A DNA stretch of 64,000 nucleotides from an uncultured Oscillospiraceae bacterium (GTDB taxonomy: Bacteria; Bacillota; Clostridia; Oscillospirales; Acutalibacteraceae): positions 336,542-400,541 of the forward strand of contig CABUFC010000001.1 in NCBI GenBank assembly GCA_902490735.1. Reading direction: 5' to 3'. Shown here piece by piece: positions 52,399-61,285 of the stretch. The position numbers and the translations under genes were made by a program. The notes beneath the pieces were generated by a model. The model was not told where the DNA came from, ran no database searches, and saw only the letters and a program-made list of their open reading frames with translations. The stretch's first letter is position 1, and every line of letters begins with the position of its first letter.

Positions 52399-54108
52399 AT
52401 GGTTCAAAAATTATATGATGAATGGTTAAACAAAATTAAAAATGAAGAACTTTTAAAAGAGCTCATTGAAATAAAAGGCAATCAAGAAGAAATAAACGAC
52501 CGTTTTTATAAAAGCTTACAATTTGGAACTGCAGGACTTCGCGGAATTATCGGTGCCGGAACTAACAGAATGAACATATACACTGTGGGACACGCAACTC
52601 AAGGTCTTGCAGATTATGTTAATTCAGTTAATAAAAACGGTTCTGTAGCAATTGCATATGACTGCAGAATTAAATCTTATGAATTTGCGAAAACCACCGC
52701 CGAAGTATTTGCAGCAAACGGTGTCAAGGTTTATATTTACAAAGAATTAATGCCAACACCTATGCTTTCTTTTGCAGTTAGACATTTAAAATGCGATGCC
52801 GGTGTAGTAATAACCGCAAGCCATAACCCTTCAAAATACAACGGATACAAAGCGTACGGCAGTGACGGCAGTCAGTTAGGTCTTAAAGAAAGCGCTTATG
52901 TTACTGACATTATTGAAAAGGTTGATATTTTTACAGGCGTTAAGAAAGTTGATTTTGATAAGGCTTTAAGCGAAGGAATTATCGAATATATTGGTGACGA
53001 TGTAATCGAAGCATATTTAGACGCTGTTCAAGCTCAATCGGTAAGCGACAGTACTTACGATTTTAAAAATCTGCATGTTATTTATACTCCCCTTCACGGC
53101 ACAGGAAACAAACCGGTTCGCGCCATACTTAAAAGAATAGGCGTTAATAATGTAACGGTAGTGCCCGAACAAGAAAAGCCTGACGGAAGATTTCCAACAC
53201 TGCCATTTCCTAACCCCGAGTTTAAAGAAGCGTTTGACTGTGCATTAAAGGTTGCTGAAAAAACCCCCGCTGATTTACTTCTTGCAACCGATCCGGACAG
53301 CGACCGCGTTGGTATAGCTCTTTTTGACAAAGGCGAATACAAACTTATTTCCGGCAATCAAATGGGCGCCTTACTGATGAATTATCTGCTTGAAAGAAAA
53401 ACCGAACTTGGAATTTTGCCCAAAAACCCCATAGCCGTTAAAACAATAGTATCTACAAAGCTTTGTTATCCTATTTGCGAAAAATACGGATGTAAACTTA
53501 TTGATGTTTTAACCGGATTTAAATTTATCGGCGGCGAAATATTAAAACTTGAAAACATAGGCGAACAAGAAAGATTTATTTTCGGTTTTGAAGAAAGCTA
53601 CGGTTATCTTGCCGGCGGTTATGTAAGGGATAAAGACGCCGTTGTAGGCTCAATGCTTATTTGCGAAATGGTTTGCTACTACAAAGCTAAAGGTCTTACT
53701 ATTTTAGATGTACTAAACAATCTTTACAAAGAATTCGGTTACTGCTTTGATATGCAGCGCAGCATTACCTGCGAAGGCCAAAGCGGCATGCAGGATATGC
53801 AAAACGCCATGGCTCGTTTGAAATCTGAATATCCAAGCGAAATTGCCGGTAAAAAAGTTGTTACGGTAAAAGATTATTCCGCACAAATTTCAACCGATAT
53901 TACCACCGGAAAAACGTCAAAAATCGATCTTCCCGCTTCCGAAGTTTTAGCTTATGAGTTGGAAGATAAATCCTCGGTTACAATAAGGCCCTCGGGTACA
54001 GAGCCTAAAATTAAAATTTATGTTTCAGCCATTAAAAAAGACGAACAAACTGCAAAAGCTTATGCGCAAGAGCTTGTAAAAGGCGGCATAGAAATATTAG
54101 GACTATAA
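52399..54108 (+). CDS. Phospho-sugar mutase (phosphoglucomutase-like)
   Basis: 569 residues, alpha-D-phosphohexomutase. Phospho-Ser in VVITASHNPSKYNGYKAYG, metal loop LLATDPDSDRVGIAL, sugar-specificity loop FGFEESYGYLAGG, and the phosphate-binding tail TIRPSGTEPKIKIY. It interconverts glucose-1- and glucose-6-phosphate or the mannose equivalents. Start ATG 52399 after GGGAG; a terminator follows. Confidence 0.93.
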   Translation: MVQKLYDEWLNKIKNEELLKELIEIKGNQEEINDRFYKSLQFGTAGLRGIIGAGTNRMNIYTVGHATQGLADYVNSVNKNGSVAIAYDCRIKSYEFAKTTAEVFAANGVKVYIYKELMPTPMLSFAVRHLKCDAGVVITASHNPSKYNGYKAYGSDGSQLGLKESAYVTDIIEKVDIFTGVKKVDFDKALSEGIIEYIGDDVIEAYLDAVQAQSVSDSTYDFKNLHVIYTPLHGTGNKPVRAILKRIGVNNVTVVPEQEKPDGRFPTLPFPNPEFKEAFDCALKVAEKTPADLLLATDPDSDRVGIALFDKGEYKLISGNQMGALLMNYLLERKTELGILPKNPIAVKTIVSTKLCYPICEKYGCKLIDVLTGFKFIGGEILKLENIGEQERFIFGFEESYGYLAGGYVRDKDAVVGSMLICEMVCYYKAKGLTILDVLNNLYKEFGYCFDMQRSITCEGQSGMQDMQNAMARLKSEYPSEIAGKKVVTVKDYSAQISTDITTGKTSKIDLPASEVLAYELEDKSSVTIRPSGTEPKIKIYVSAIKKDEQTAKAYAQELVKGGIEILGL

Positions 54109-54113
54109 TTTTT

Positions 54114-54139
54114 GATGGCTCTGAAATAACAGAGCCATC
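54114..54139 (+). terminator. Terminator of the phosphoglucomutase gene
   Basis: GATGGCTCTG-AAATAA-CAGAGCCATC followed by ATTTTAATTTT. Confidence 0.8.
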
Positions 54140-54160
54140 ATTTTAATTTTAATCAAGGCG

Positions 54161-54718
54161 GTGAAAACATCGAAATACTTTAAAATAATTGCATTAAAAG
54201 ACGGCAGAGAATGCATTTTGCGAAACGGGACGGAAAACGACGGCGCTAATGTTCTTAAAAACTTTATACTCACACATAAGCAGACAGATTTTCTTCTATC
54301 CTACCCCGATGAAAACACCATGACAGCCGACGGTGAAGCCAAGTATTTAAAAGAAAAAACAGATAGCAAAAATGAAATTGAGATTGTAGCTGTTATTGAC
54401 GGAAAAATAATCGGCACTGCAGGAATTGACCGCATTGGATCTAACTATAAAGTCAACAAAAGAGCAGAGTTTGGCGTAAGTATTGATAAAAATTACTGGG
54501 GGCGTGGAATAGGCCGGGCGCTTACACAAGCCTGCATCGAATGCGCTAAAATCGCAGGCTATGCGCAATTAGAGCTTAGCGTGGTTGCAGACAACAAAAA
54601 TGCAATCGCTTTATATAAAAGCGAAGGGTTTGTAGAATACGGACGCAACCCGAAAGGTTTTCGTTCACGCACAAACGGCTGGCAAGAGCTTATTCTTATG
54701 CGGCTTGAATTAAAATAA
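54161..54718 (+). CDS. GNAT family N-acetyltransferase
   Basis: 185 residues from GTG 54161; the AAGGCGGTG overlaps the start, so the exact start is uncertain. GNAT motif A is visible as GVSIDKNYWGRGIGRALTQACIE, with ELSVVADNKNAIALYKSEGFVEYGR as motif B. The substrate is unknown; RimI/RimJ-type or small-molecule acetylation are both possible. A terminator lies after the stop. Confidence 0.85.
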   Translation: MKTSKYFKIIALKDGRECILRNGTENDGANVLKNFILTHKQTDFLLSYPDENTMTADGEAKYLKEKTDSKNEIEIVAVIDGKIIGTAGIDRIGSNYKVNKRAEFGVSIDKNYWGRGIGRALTQACIECAKIAGYAQLELSVVADNKNAIALYKSEGFVEYGRNPKGFRSRTNGWQELILMRLELK

Positions 54719-54750
54719 AAAGGATTGCTGTTATTACAGCAATCCTTTTT
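54717..54750 (+). terminator. Terminator after the GNAT gene
   Basis: GGATTGCTG-TTATTA-CAGCAATCC with A-run before and T-run after. Confidence 0.88.
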
Positions 54751-54751
54751 T

Positions 54752-54827
54752 TGGTGGACCTGGTGGGATTCGAACCCATGACCTCTCGGATGCGAACCGA
54801 ACGCTCTCCCAGCTGAGCTACAAGCCC
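54752..54827 (-). tRNA. tRNA-Ala (anticodon CGC)
   Basis: On the minus strand the acceptor GGGCTTG (from 54827) pairs with CAGGTCC; G3-U70, the alanine identity pair, is present. D-arm GCTC-AGCTGGGA-GAGC; anticodon arm TTCGG-TTCGCAT-CCGAG gives CGC; T-arm GGGTTCGAATCCC; CCA encoded (54754-54752). Confidence 0.93.
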
Positions 54828-54873
54828 TAATCAGCAATAAATATTGTAACATATTAAAAAAAAATGTCAAGCA

Positions 54874-55503
54874 TTAACTATTTCTATGTGAAATTATGTT
54901 GTTTAAAAGTTTTTCGCTTGTGTTTACATATTTTTCAACCGATTTATTTCTTTCGATAATAGTGCCTTTAACTATTCTTTCCGATATATATAACGGTTCA
55001 ACCGGATTATAGAAAAGGCTGTTAAATTCGCGTATAAATGCGTAATCGGCAATATTTAAAGCTTTTCCGTTTTTATCCGGCAAATGTTTGTTAATAAAAA
55101 AGCCGCCGTCTTTTTTAACGGAATCGCAAAATTCAAATGAAGCGTCGTCTGTAATATATAAAATGCATTCAGCTGAGCCCATTGCGGACATTTGAAGCTT
55201 TTGCTTAATAGCCAAAACATTATTTTTATCTGCCGAATTTTCATCATATGAGCAATTCATTATAAAAACATTTATCTTACCGTCGCCGTTTACATCTTCG
55301 CCAAAGTTTTTTAGCCCGTCAGCAAGTAACGAGGCTTGTTTATCTGTAACAGCGCGGTCATTAAGTACTAACACAAGGCTGTAATCATATTTGGTTTTAA
55401 ACGCGCATTGCGCAACGCTTACGGCAATTGTAAAGGCACATAATAAAGCGATAATCGTGTGCCATTTGTAATAGTACCAAAAATTTTTGAGTTTGTTTTT
55501 CAT
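54874..55503 (-). CDS. Membrane-anchored protein with EF-hand-like loop, unknown
   Basis: 209 residues. Short basic start, one TM helix (TIIALLCAFTIAVSVAQCAF), and an extracytoplasmic domain. DVNGDGKINVFI near residue 75 is a dockerin/EF-hand-like calcium loop. The remaining sequence (YDYSLVLVLNDRAVTDKQASLLADGL, AECILYITDDASFEF) does not match a family I know. It lies between tRNA-Ala and the amidohydrolase, 15 bases from the latter's end, and is probably cotranscribed. Similar small anchored proteins are common in Ruminococcaceae. Confidence 0.6.
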   Translation of the reverse strand: MKNKLKNFWYYYKWHTIIALLCAFTIAVSVAQCAFKTKYDYSLVLVLNDRAVTDKQASLLADGLKNFGEDVNGDGKINVFIMNCSYDENSADKNNVLAIKQKLQMSAMGSAECILYITDDASFEFCDSVKKDGGFFINKHLPDKNGKALNIADYAFIREFNSLFYNPVEPLYISERIVKGTIIERNKSVEKYVNTSEKLLNNIISHRNS

Positions 55504-55518
55504 TAATGCTCCAAAATT

Positions 55519-56379
55519 TTAAATTTTAAATATTCTTGCGGCGTTTTCACCGAGAATAAGTTTTTTATCAGCTTCATTAATTGACAAATTGCGAATAAAA
55601 TTAAGTGGTTTTGCAGGATCGTCCCATGGCGAATCCGAGCCAAACAAAATATGATCCGCGCCAAATTTGTTTAAATAGCGAGTAAACTGCTCAGCCTTCA
55701 TAAAATTGCCGGTTTTACCGTACGCTTTAATAATATCCTCGGAACGATTTTCGTCGTTACGATAAATATATTTATCAAGAGAAAATGAAGTGTCAATATA
55801 TAAATCATCATAAATCGGAAAATCTTCAAAATTATTCCAATTTTCCCAGTTGCCCATATGTGCTAAAACAAGTTTAAAATTACCCACTGCTTTTATTGCA
55901 TTCTCTATTTTTTCGTATAGAGCATGCTCAATATTGGGAAATCCGATATCGTATCCGGCATGGGTTATAATGAAAAGGCCGAGTTCTGAAGCGCGTTCAA
56001 AAATTCTAAGATACCTTATATCATCAAAATCAACACCTTGATACACAGGATGGATCTTTACGGCTTTTATGCCGTTTGCGGCAATTCTTGCAAGCTCTTC
56101 CCTATAGTATGTACAATCGGGATGCATGGCGCCCATAGAATAAAGCCCGTTTTGACCGTTAAATGAAAAAGCAAAATCATTTAAGTGGTCAACCTTTAAC
56201 GGATTTGTTGCAACCGGCAGAATTACTGATTTATCAATACCGGAGATCTGCATGTTTAACAGCAGCCCTCTAGCAGTGCCGTTTGACGAAGGAGTAAGGC
56301 CGGTAGGTGCAGAAAGCTTTTGAACAACGCTCTCTGCAATTTTATCAGGATATATATGAGCATGTGCATCGATAATCAT
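55519..56379 (-). CDS. Amidohydrolase family metal-dependent hydrolase
   Basis: 286 residues of the amidohydrolase-2 TIM barrel. Metal ligands: IDAHAHIYP at the N-terminus (HxH), ITHAGYDIG and LAHMGNWENW in the middle, and LFGSDSPWDDP (Asp). Related enzymes are decarboxylases or lactonases; the substrate is unknown. ATAATGATT is its start, without an obvious strong ribosome site. Confidence 0.85.
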   Translation of the reverse strand: MIIDAHAHIYPDKIAESVVQKLSAPTGLTPSSNGTARGLLLNMQISGIDKSVILPVATNPLKVDHLNDFAFSFNGQNGLYSMGAMHPDCTYYREELARIAANGIKAVKIHPVYQGVDFDDIRYLRIFERASELGLFIITHAGYDIGFPNIEHALYEKIENAIKAVGNFKLVLAHMGNWENWNNFEDFPIYDDLYIDTSFSLDKYIYRNDENRSEDIIKAYGKTGNFMKAEQFTRYLNKFGADHILFGSDSPWDDPAKPLNFIRNLSINEADKKLILGENAARIFKI

Positions 56380-56455
56380 TATTATACCTCAAAATTTTTA
56401 TAGTAAAATTATATCAATAGCTTTTTTGGTTGTCAATATTGCAAAATATTTATTG

Positions 56456-56484
56456 TTGAAAAATATTTTTTTATGATATATAAT
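56456..56484 (+). promoter_or_regulatory. Promoter of the AIM24-like gene
   Basis: TTGAAA (56456-56461), 17-base spacer, TATAAT (56479-56484), 28 bases before ATG 56513. Confidence 0.7.
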
Positions 56485-56512
56485 ATAAATACAAATTTAT
56501 AGGAGGGTTTTT

Positions 56513-57196
56513 ATGAAGTACAGAATTGTCGGCGACAGTTTTCCTGCAGTGGAATGCACACTCGAACCTAACGAGGCAATGATCACAGAAGGCGGCGGAA
56601 TGAGCTGGATGAACGCAAATATGAAGATGGAAACAACTTCTAATGGCGGCATCGGTAAAATGTTCAGCCGTGCATTATCCGGAGAAAAGATGCTTCAAAA
56701 CCGCTATACCGCAGTTGGCGGCGAAGGTATGATTGCATTTGCAAGCAAATTTCCCGGAAGCATTGAGGCATTATCTTTATCACCTGGCGTTGAATACATT
56801 TGTCAAAAATCTGCATTTTTGGCTTCTACTGAAAATATTAATCTGTCCATAACCTTTAGAAAGAAATTCGGAGCAGGCTTCTTTGGCGGTGAAGGCTTTA
56901 TTATGCAAAAAATCAGCGGCGAAGGTACTGCCTTTATCGAAATTGACGGATCTGCTATAAAATACGACTTAAAGGCCGGTGAAAAAATCCTTATAGATAC
57001 CGGTCACCTTGTAATGATGAGTTCTACTTGCAAGATGGATATTGAATCAATAAAGGGCGTAAAAAATGTTTTATTCGGCGGCGAAGGACTATTTAATACA
57101 GTAGTTGAAGGCCCCGGCGAAGTTATTGTTCAAACCATGCCTGTTCCAAAGGTAGCTTCAGTTATACAACCTTTTATAACAACTAAAAGTAATTAA
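56513..57196 (+). CDS. AIM24 family (TIGR00266) protein
   Basis: 227 residues. Family pattern: MKYRIVGDSFPAVECTLEPNEAMITEGGGMSWMN, then GGIGKMFSRALSGEKMLQNRYTA, and the Gly-rich middle FFGGEGFIMQKISGEGTAFIEIDG. Beta-helix-like protein of unknown function, widely found in bacteria and named after a mitochondrial AIM24 protein. AGGAGGG precedes the ATG. A terminator shared with pyk follows. Confidence 0.92.
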   Translation: MKYRIVGDSFPAVECTLEPNEAMITEGGGMSWMNANMKMETTSNGGIGKMFSRALSGEKMLQNRYTAVGGEGMIAFASKFPGSIEALSLSPGVEYICQKSAFLASTENINLSITFRKKFGAGFFGGEGFIMQKISGEGTAFIEIDGSAIKYDLKAGEKILIDTGHLVMMSSTCKMDIESIKGVKNVLFGGEGLFNTVVEGPGEVIVQTMPVPKVASVIQPFITTKSN

Positions 57197-57222
57197 AAAA
57201 ACTGCCGAAAGGCAGTTTTTTT
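57195..57222. terminator. Bidirectional terminator between AIM24-like gene and pyk
   Basis: AAAAAACTGCC-GAAA-GGCAGTTTTTTT, with T-run on plus and on minus. Confidence 0.88.
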
Positions 57223-57239
57223 ACACCCAATTTCGCAAA

Positions 57240-58649
57240 TTATACTGTTTCAATACGTATAGTGTTTGTATGGCCGGAATCGCCGGATGTCCCGCCGGTT
57301 ATAACCAGGCGGTCGCCCGGTTTTAAATTAAGCTCTTTTACGGCAATTTGTTTAGCGGTATAAAACAAAACTTCTACCGACGGATAAACCTCGCACATAA
57401 CGGGTTTTACGCCCCAGGAAAGCGCAAGCTGATGGTATGTCTTTTCGTTTACCGAAAGGCCTAAAATATCTATAGGAGGTCTAAAACGGGATACCATCCT
57501 CGCCGTCATTCCGGAAAGCGAGCAAACAACAATGGCTTTTGCCCCTATATCCATTGCCATACCGCAAACCGAATGAGAAATGGCGTCCATTTCGTTTTTA
57601 ATAATAAAATCTGTATTTAAAAAGCGTTTGCGGTAATGAATAGAGTTTTCGGTTGATTCCGCTATTTTAGACATTGTTTTAACGGTTAATACAGGATACT
57701 CCCCTGCAGCTGTTTCGCCTGAGAGCATAATCGCGCTTGAGCCGTCGTATACCGCATTTGCGACGTCGGAGGTTTCGGCCCTAGTCGGTCTTGAATTATG
57801 CATCATTGACTCGAGCATTTCGGTCGCTGTTATTACCCTTTTGCCAAGAAGTCTGCATTTTGTAATAAGTCGCTTTTGAATTGCGGGAAGTTCTTCAAAC
57901 GGCAGTTCAACGCCCATGTCGCCTCGGCCGATCATTATGCCGTCGCAAACAGAACAAATTTCTTCAATATTGTCTATACCGGACCGGTTTTCAATTTTAG
58001 CAATTATACCGATATTTTTTGCGTTGTTAGCTTTAATAAAATCAATTACGTCAACAATGTCCTGTTTGCACGAAACAAAAGAGCAGGCAATATAATCGAC
58101 GTCGTTTTTTATTCCGAAAAGCAAATCAGATTTATCTTGTTCACTTAAATACGTTTGCTTTAAAACTCTGTCCGGAAAGCTCATGCTTTTGCGGTTGGAA
58201 ATTTCGCCGCCAACGTCTACTCTGCATACAATATCGCTGCCTTTTATGTCAATAACCGAAAATTCCAGCAAACCGTTATTTACAAAAATTCTGTCGCCGA
58301 TTTCTAATTCTTTTGATAAATTTTTATAACTTACAGATACTTTAGAACGGTCACCTATTATTTCATCGGTAGTAAAGGTAAAGGTTTCACCCTTATTAAG
58401 AATATGTTTTTTATCGGCAAAAACACCTATACGGTATTCGGGGCCCTTAGTGTCCAGCATTATCGCAAGCGGCTTACCCTTTTCTTTGCGCACTTTTTTT
58501 AATAAATCGATTTTTTCACGGTGCTCCTCTTGCGTGCCGTGAGAAAAATTCAATCTCGCAACATTCATTCCTGCGTCAAACATTTCGGATAAAACTTTTT
58601 CGTTGTCGCAAGAAGGCCCTATAGTACATACAATTTTGGTTTTTCGCAT
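57240..58649 (-). CDS. pyk: Pyruvate kinase
   Basis: 469 residues. N-terminal KIVCTIGPSCDNEKVLSEMFDAGMNVARLNFSHG, active site IIAKIENRSGIDNIEEI and GRGDMGVELP, ITATEMLESMMHNSRPTRAE, and an allosteric C-terminal domain ending GGTSGDSGHTNTIRIETV. It has no extra PEP-utiliser domain, unlike some Firmicute Pyk. Turns PEP and ADP into pyruvate and ATP. Confidence 0.96.
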   Translation of the reverse strand: MRKTKIVCTIGPSCDNEKVLSEMFDAGMNVARLNFSHGTQEEHREKIDLLKKVRKEKGKPLAIMLDTKGPEYRIGVFADKKHILNKGETFTFTTDEIIGDRSKVSVSYKNLSKELEIGDRIFVNNGLLEFSVIDIKGSDIVCRVDVGGEISNRKSMSFPDRVLKQTYLSEQDKSDLLFGIKNDVDYIACSFVSCKQDIVDVIDFIKANNAKNIGIIAKIENRSGIDNIEEICSVCDGIMIGRGDMGVELPFEELPAIQKRLITKCRLLGKRVITATEMLESMMHNSRPTRAETSDVANAVYDGSSAIMLSGETAAGEYPVLTVKTMSKIAESTENSIHYRKRFLNTDFIIKNEMDAISHSVCGMAMDIGAKAIVVCSLSGMTARMVSRFRPPIDILGLSVNEKTYHQLALSWGVKPVMCEVYPSVEVLFYTAKQIAVKELNLKPGDRLVITGGTSGDSGHTNTIRIETV

Positions 58650-58687
58650 TTTATTTTTCTCTTTTCAATAAAAGATTCAGCGCTTGA

Positions 58688-58716
58688 ATTATAACATTTT
58701 AAGCAAATAATGTCAA
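58688..58716 (-). promoter_or_regulatory. Promoter of pyk
   Basis: Minus-strand TTGACA (58711-58716), 17-base spacer, TATAAT (58688-58693). Confidence 0.8.
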
Positions 58717-58728
58717 TTTTTATATAAT

Positions 58729-58759
58729 AAAAAAGCAATTCAAATTGAATTGCTTTTTA
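58729..58759. terminator. Strong hairpin at the left border of the mobile element
   Basis: AAAAGCAATTCAA pairs with TTGAATTGCTTTT with almost no loop. It can isolate pyk from the element's transcripts. Base composition becomes less AT-rich just to its right. Confidence 0.65.
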
Positions 58760-58761
58760 AC

Positions 58762-58973
58762 TGAAATTAATCGAGCGGTTTCATAGTGGGGACGAAAGCA
58801 GACATCATTTACTTGATGTGCTGTGACATCATATTTTTTACTATCGCAGCAATTTTCGTGCTTTTGGGGTCGCTCGCAAGTCTTCGAATAATATCGAATT
58901 TGATTGCGATTACTGTATAAATTGGTGTAAATGGTGTAAGCACTTTATCCTAAAACGAATAAACCGCTAAAAA
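58762..58973. other. Left end of the mobile element, no gene; candidate attachment region
   Basis: This 212-base gap has no supported gene. It contains GACATCAT twice (near 58801 and 58828), with ACTTGATGT between, and GGTGTAAAT/GGTGTAAGC next to the integrase stop (about 58923-58940), which look like arm-type repeats for the integrase. The core att site cannot be identified without the right end. Confidence 0.4.
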
Positions 58974-60224
58974 TCAATTCGCTTTATTATACTCATTTTT
59001 GAAGTACGAGTCAAGACCTTCAAATTCAGACCTTCTTAGCTCCTTCGTTACATCAGTATAAATGTTAAGGGTGGTAGAAATATCTTTGTGTCCAAGCGTA
59101 TCCTGAATAACCTTTACATTTACACCTGCCTCACACATTCTTGTCGTGAATGTATGCCTTAATGAATGGCAGCTAAAATGAGGAAGCAAAACCTTTGCAT
59201 TTTCATCTTTCAGGAGCTGTTCATCATTGCAGTCACGGATAATACGGCGGATAGCTTTGTTAAGAGTTGCTTGATGTTGCGGCTGTCCAAAACGGTTAAG
59301 AAAGATAAAATCAGTATATCCGTCCACAACAGCTTCGCAATGAATTTCAAGCAACTCCTGTCTTTCCTTTTCCATAAGGAATGCTTCTTTGACGAAATCC
59401 AACATCGGGACTTGGCGTTTGCCAGCCGGAGTTTTCGTGGTATTGATGTTAAAATAGCAGCCACGCTTACTTCCCTCGGTACGGTGGTCATAATAAACCA
59501 GTGTGTGGTTCACATCAATTATACCTTCTTCCAAATCAATATCGCACCATCTGAGACCCGTCGCTTCTCCAACACGAAGCCCTGTTCCAATCAACACTGC
59601 AAAAATCGGATACCACAAACTTGCAGACGGTGTATTCTTCAGATAACTTAAGAGCAGTTCCTGTTCCGGTCTCGTTAAGGCTCTGCGTTTCTCCGTTTGA
59701 AAACAATGGGACTGCTTTAACTCTTTCAGCACATTATTGGAAGGATTATTTCTGAGATAATCATCATCAACTGCCATATCTAATATCTGATGAAGAACCG
59801 TATGGATATTATCAATAGTCGCTGGTTTCAAATGGCGTTCATCTGCAAGGTAGTTGTAAAACCTCTTAATATCCGATTTTTTCAAAGAAGAAACGGTCTT
59901 TGAGCCAATCTGTTGGCGGACGAAAGTCTCATACATATATTTATAGTTTTCGAAGGTGTTGTTTTTCAAACCACGCTTCAAATCTTTCCAAAGCTCATAC
60001 ATATCGTTGAGGGTAGTATATCGAGCTTCGGCTTTTATGCCGTCTTTCTTGTCTTTTTCTATTTGTTCTTCTTTGTAACGAAGTTCGTCAAGAGTCTTGG
60101 CATATACATAACGCCTTTTTCGGTTGGCGTCCGTCCAACAATAATGATATGTACCGTCTGCTCGCTGTGATTCGCCTGTTCGAAGAACAACTCTTGATTT
60201 ATCTCGTCTTTTCGTCTTTGCCAT
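58974..60224 (-). CDS. Tyrosine-type site-specific integrase (Tn916 Int family)
   Basis: 416 residues. N-terminal AP2-like arm-binding region (ESQRADGTYHYCWTDANRKRRYVY, as in Tn916 Int), SAM-like core-binding domain (about 65-165), then catalytic domain: Arg in VLIGTGLRVGEATGLRW, His-x-x-Arg in SCHSLRHTFTTR, His in TLGHKDISTT and Tyr in TLNIYTDVT. All catalytic residues present. It should integrate and excise the element. AGGAGG precedes ATG 60224; the last gene of the element's left transcript. Confidence 0.95.
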   Translation of the reverse strand: MAKTKRRDKSRVVLRTGESQRADGTYHYCWTDANRKRRYVYAKTLDELRYKEEQIEKDKKDGIKAEARYTTLNDMYELWKDLKRGLKNNTFENYKYMYETFVRQQIGSKTVSSLKKSDIKRFYNYLADERHLKPATIDNIHTVLHQILDMAVDDDYLRNNPSNNVLKELKQSHCFQTEKRRALTRPEQELLLSYLKNTPSASLWYPIFAVLIGTGLRVGEATGLRWCDIDLEEGIIDVNHTLVYYDHRTEGSKRGCYFNINTTKTPAGKRQVPMLDFVKEAFLMEKERQELLEIHCEAVVDGYTDFIFLNRFGQPQHQATLNKAIRRIIRDCNDEQLLKDENAKVLLPHFSCHSLRHTFTTRMCEAGVNVKVIQDTLGHKDISTTLNIYTDVTKELRRSEFEGLDSYFKNEYNKAN

Positions 60225-60236
60225 TATCTTTTCCTC

Positions 60237-60488
60237 CTATACCTTTTCTGCTTTATCCATATAAGCATCGAACTTTTCTCTGACTATCAAAATCTGTGTC
60301 CCATTTGCAACAGCAAACGGACAGCCCTTTTTCATTGTCATACTTCTTAATCTTGCAATTCCTATCCCGGAATATGCCGCAGCTTCATCACAGGTCAGAA
60401 CTTTGCGTTCCCATATTGGCAAATCGCTTTTTCTGTTCTCAAGTTCTTTTCTGTAATCAGCGATTTCCTTTCCTTCTACTTTTATCAT
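60237..60488 (-). CDS. Excisionase-family DNA-binding protein, copy 1
   Basis: Start chosen at ATG 60488 after GGAGG; 83 residues. MerR/Xis-type winged helix with LPIWERKVLTCDEAAAYSGIGIARLRSM, then GCPFAVANGTQILIVREKFDAYMDK. It matches the Tn916 Xis pattern (PFVLWVGxxxxIKR) only loosely: the basic RMIKR stretch is reduced to ILIVREK. Nearest of four tandem copies to int (12 bases). Confidence 0.78.
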   Translation of the reverse strand: MIKVEGKEIADYRKELENRKSDLPIWERKVLTCDEAAAYSGIGIARLRSMTMKKGCPFAVANGTQILIVREKFDAYMDKAEKV

Positions 60489-60498
60489 TAGTAACCTC

Positions 60499-60732
60499 CT
60501 AAATCGAATATAGATTTTCGAGATATTTCTCGAACCGAACACGCTTTATCATTGTTCTTCGACCTACTCTCAGGGCGAAATTACAATCTTCCTGCTTAAT
60601 AAGAGAGTATATCGTTTCTCTCCCAAGACCTGTATAAGCACAAGTCTCCTGTACAGATAAATTCTGCCTGTGCCATAAAGGTACTTCTGAACTCCTGCTT
60701 TTGAAACGCTCTACAATTTCGCTATTGCCCAT
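60499..60732 (-). CDS. Excisionase-family DNA-binding protein, copy 2
   Basis: Start chosen at ATG 60732 after GGGAGGTG; 77 residues. VPLWHRQNLSVQETCAYTGLGRETIYSLIKQEDCNFALRVGRRTMIKRVRFEKYL: HTH plus basic wing. Ends in NLYSI. Second of four tandem Xis-like genes, 10 bases before copy 1. Confidence 0.82.
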   Translation of the reverse strand: MGNSEIVERFKSRSSEVPLWHRQNLSVQETCAYTGLGRETIYSLIKQEDCNFALRVGRRTMIKRVRFEKYLENLYSI

Positions 60733-60747
60733 TACTAACACCTCCCG

Positions 60748-60966
60748 TCATATTGAGTAGCATTTTTCAATGTACTCATCGAAAACCCTTCTTTTAATCA
60801 TTCTGCGGTTGCCAATCCATAAAACGAAAGGGCAATCTTCAGGGTTTGTCAATTCATAAAGTTTATCTCTCCCTATCCCCGTGTAAGCAACAGCTTCCTC
60901 TATTGATAAGAATGGTTTTCTGTAAAGCGGAATATCATATTTTTCTTTACTTTTTCTTTCGGGCAT
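60748..60966 (-). CDS. Excisionase-family DNA-binding protein, copy 3
   Basis: Start chosen at ATG 60966 after AAAGGAGG; 72 residues. IPLYRKPFLSIEEAVAYTGIGRDKLYELTNPEDCPFVLWIGNRRMIKRRVFDEYIEKCYSI: textbook Tn916 Xis layout. A terminator-like hairpin at 61005-61047 lies upstream between this copy and copy 4. Confidence 0.85.
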   Translation of the reverse strand: MPERKSKEKYDIPLYRKPFLSIEEAVAYTGIGRDKLYELTNPEDCPFVLWIGNRRMIKRRVFDEYIEKCYSI

Positions 60967-61004
60967 TGTACCAACCTCCTTTATTTTTCTGTCTAAAAGG
61001 ATAC

Positions 61005-61047
61005 AGAAAAAGCAGCGATGAGCCAATGATGCGAACTGACTCATCGC
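61005..61047 (-). terminator. Intra-operon hairpin, possible attenuator
   Basis: On the minus strand GCGATGAG pairs with CTCATCGC around a 17-base loop and is followed by TGCTTTTT. It lies between excisionase copies 4 and 3, so it may lower expression of the downstream xis copies and int. Confidence 0.6.
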
Positions 61048-61063
61048 ACACTTGACTTTTGAG

Positions 61064-61285
61064 CTAAATTGAGTATTGCCTTTCAAGATACTCAACGAAT
61101 GGCTTTCTTTTGATTACTCTCCTTGTGCCAACCCAAAGAACAAACGGACAATCTTCTGTATCTGTCATTTCATATAGTTTTCCTGTCCCTATTCCTGAAT
61201 AAGCTGACGCTTCCGCAATGGAAATGGTTGGTCTGTGCCACATAGGAATATCATATTTGTCTTTGTTTCTCACTCGCTTACTCAT
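61064..61285 (-). CDS. Excisionase-family DNA-binding protein, copy 4
   Basis: Start chosen at ATG 61285 behind GGGGTG; 73 residues, overlapping the MazF-like stop by 8 bases. YDIPMWHRPTISIAEASAYSGIGTGKLYEMTDTEDCPFVLWVGTRRVIKRKPFVEYLERQYSI. Closest to copy 3; the C-terminus ends YSI in copies 2-4. Confidence 0.85.
   Translation of the reverse strand: MSKRVRNKDKYDIPMWHRPTISIAEASAYSGIGTGKLYEMTDTEDCPFVLWVGTRRVIKRKPFVEYLERQYSI

Noticed and set aside
59166..59651. 161-codon plus-strand frame over the integrase
   Set aside because: Antisense to the intact catalytic domain and without ribosome site.
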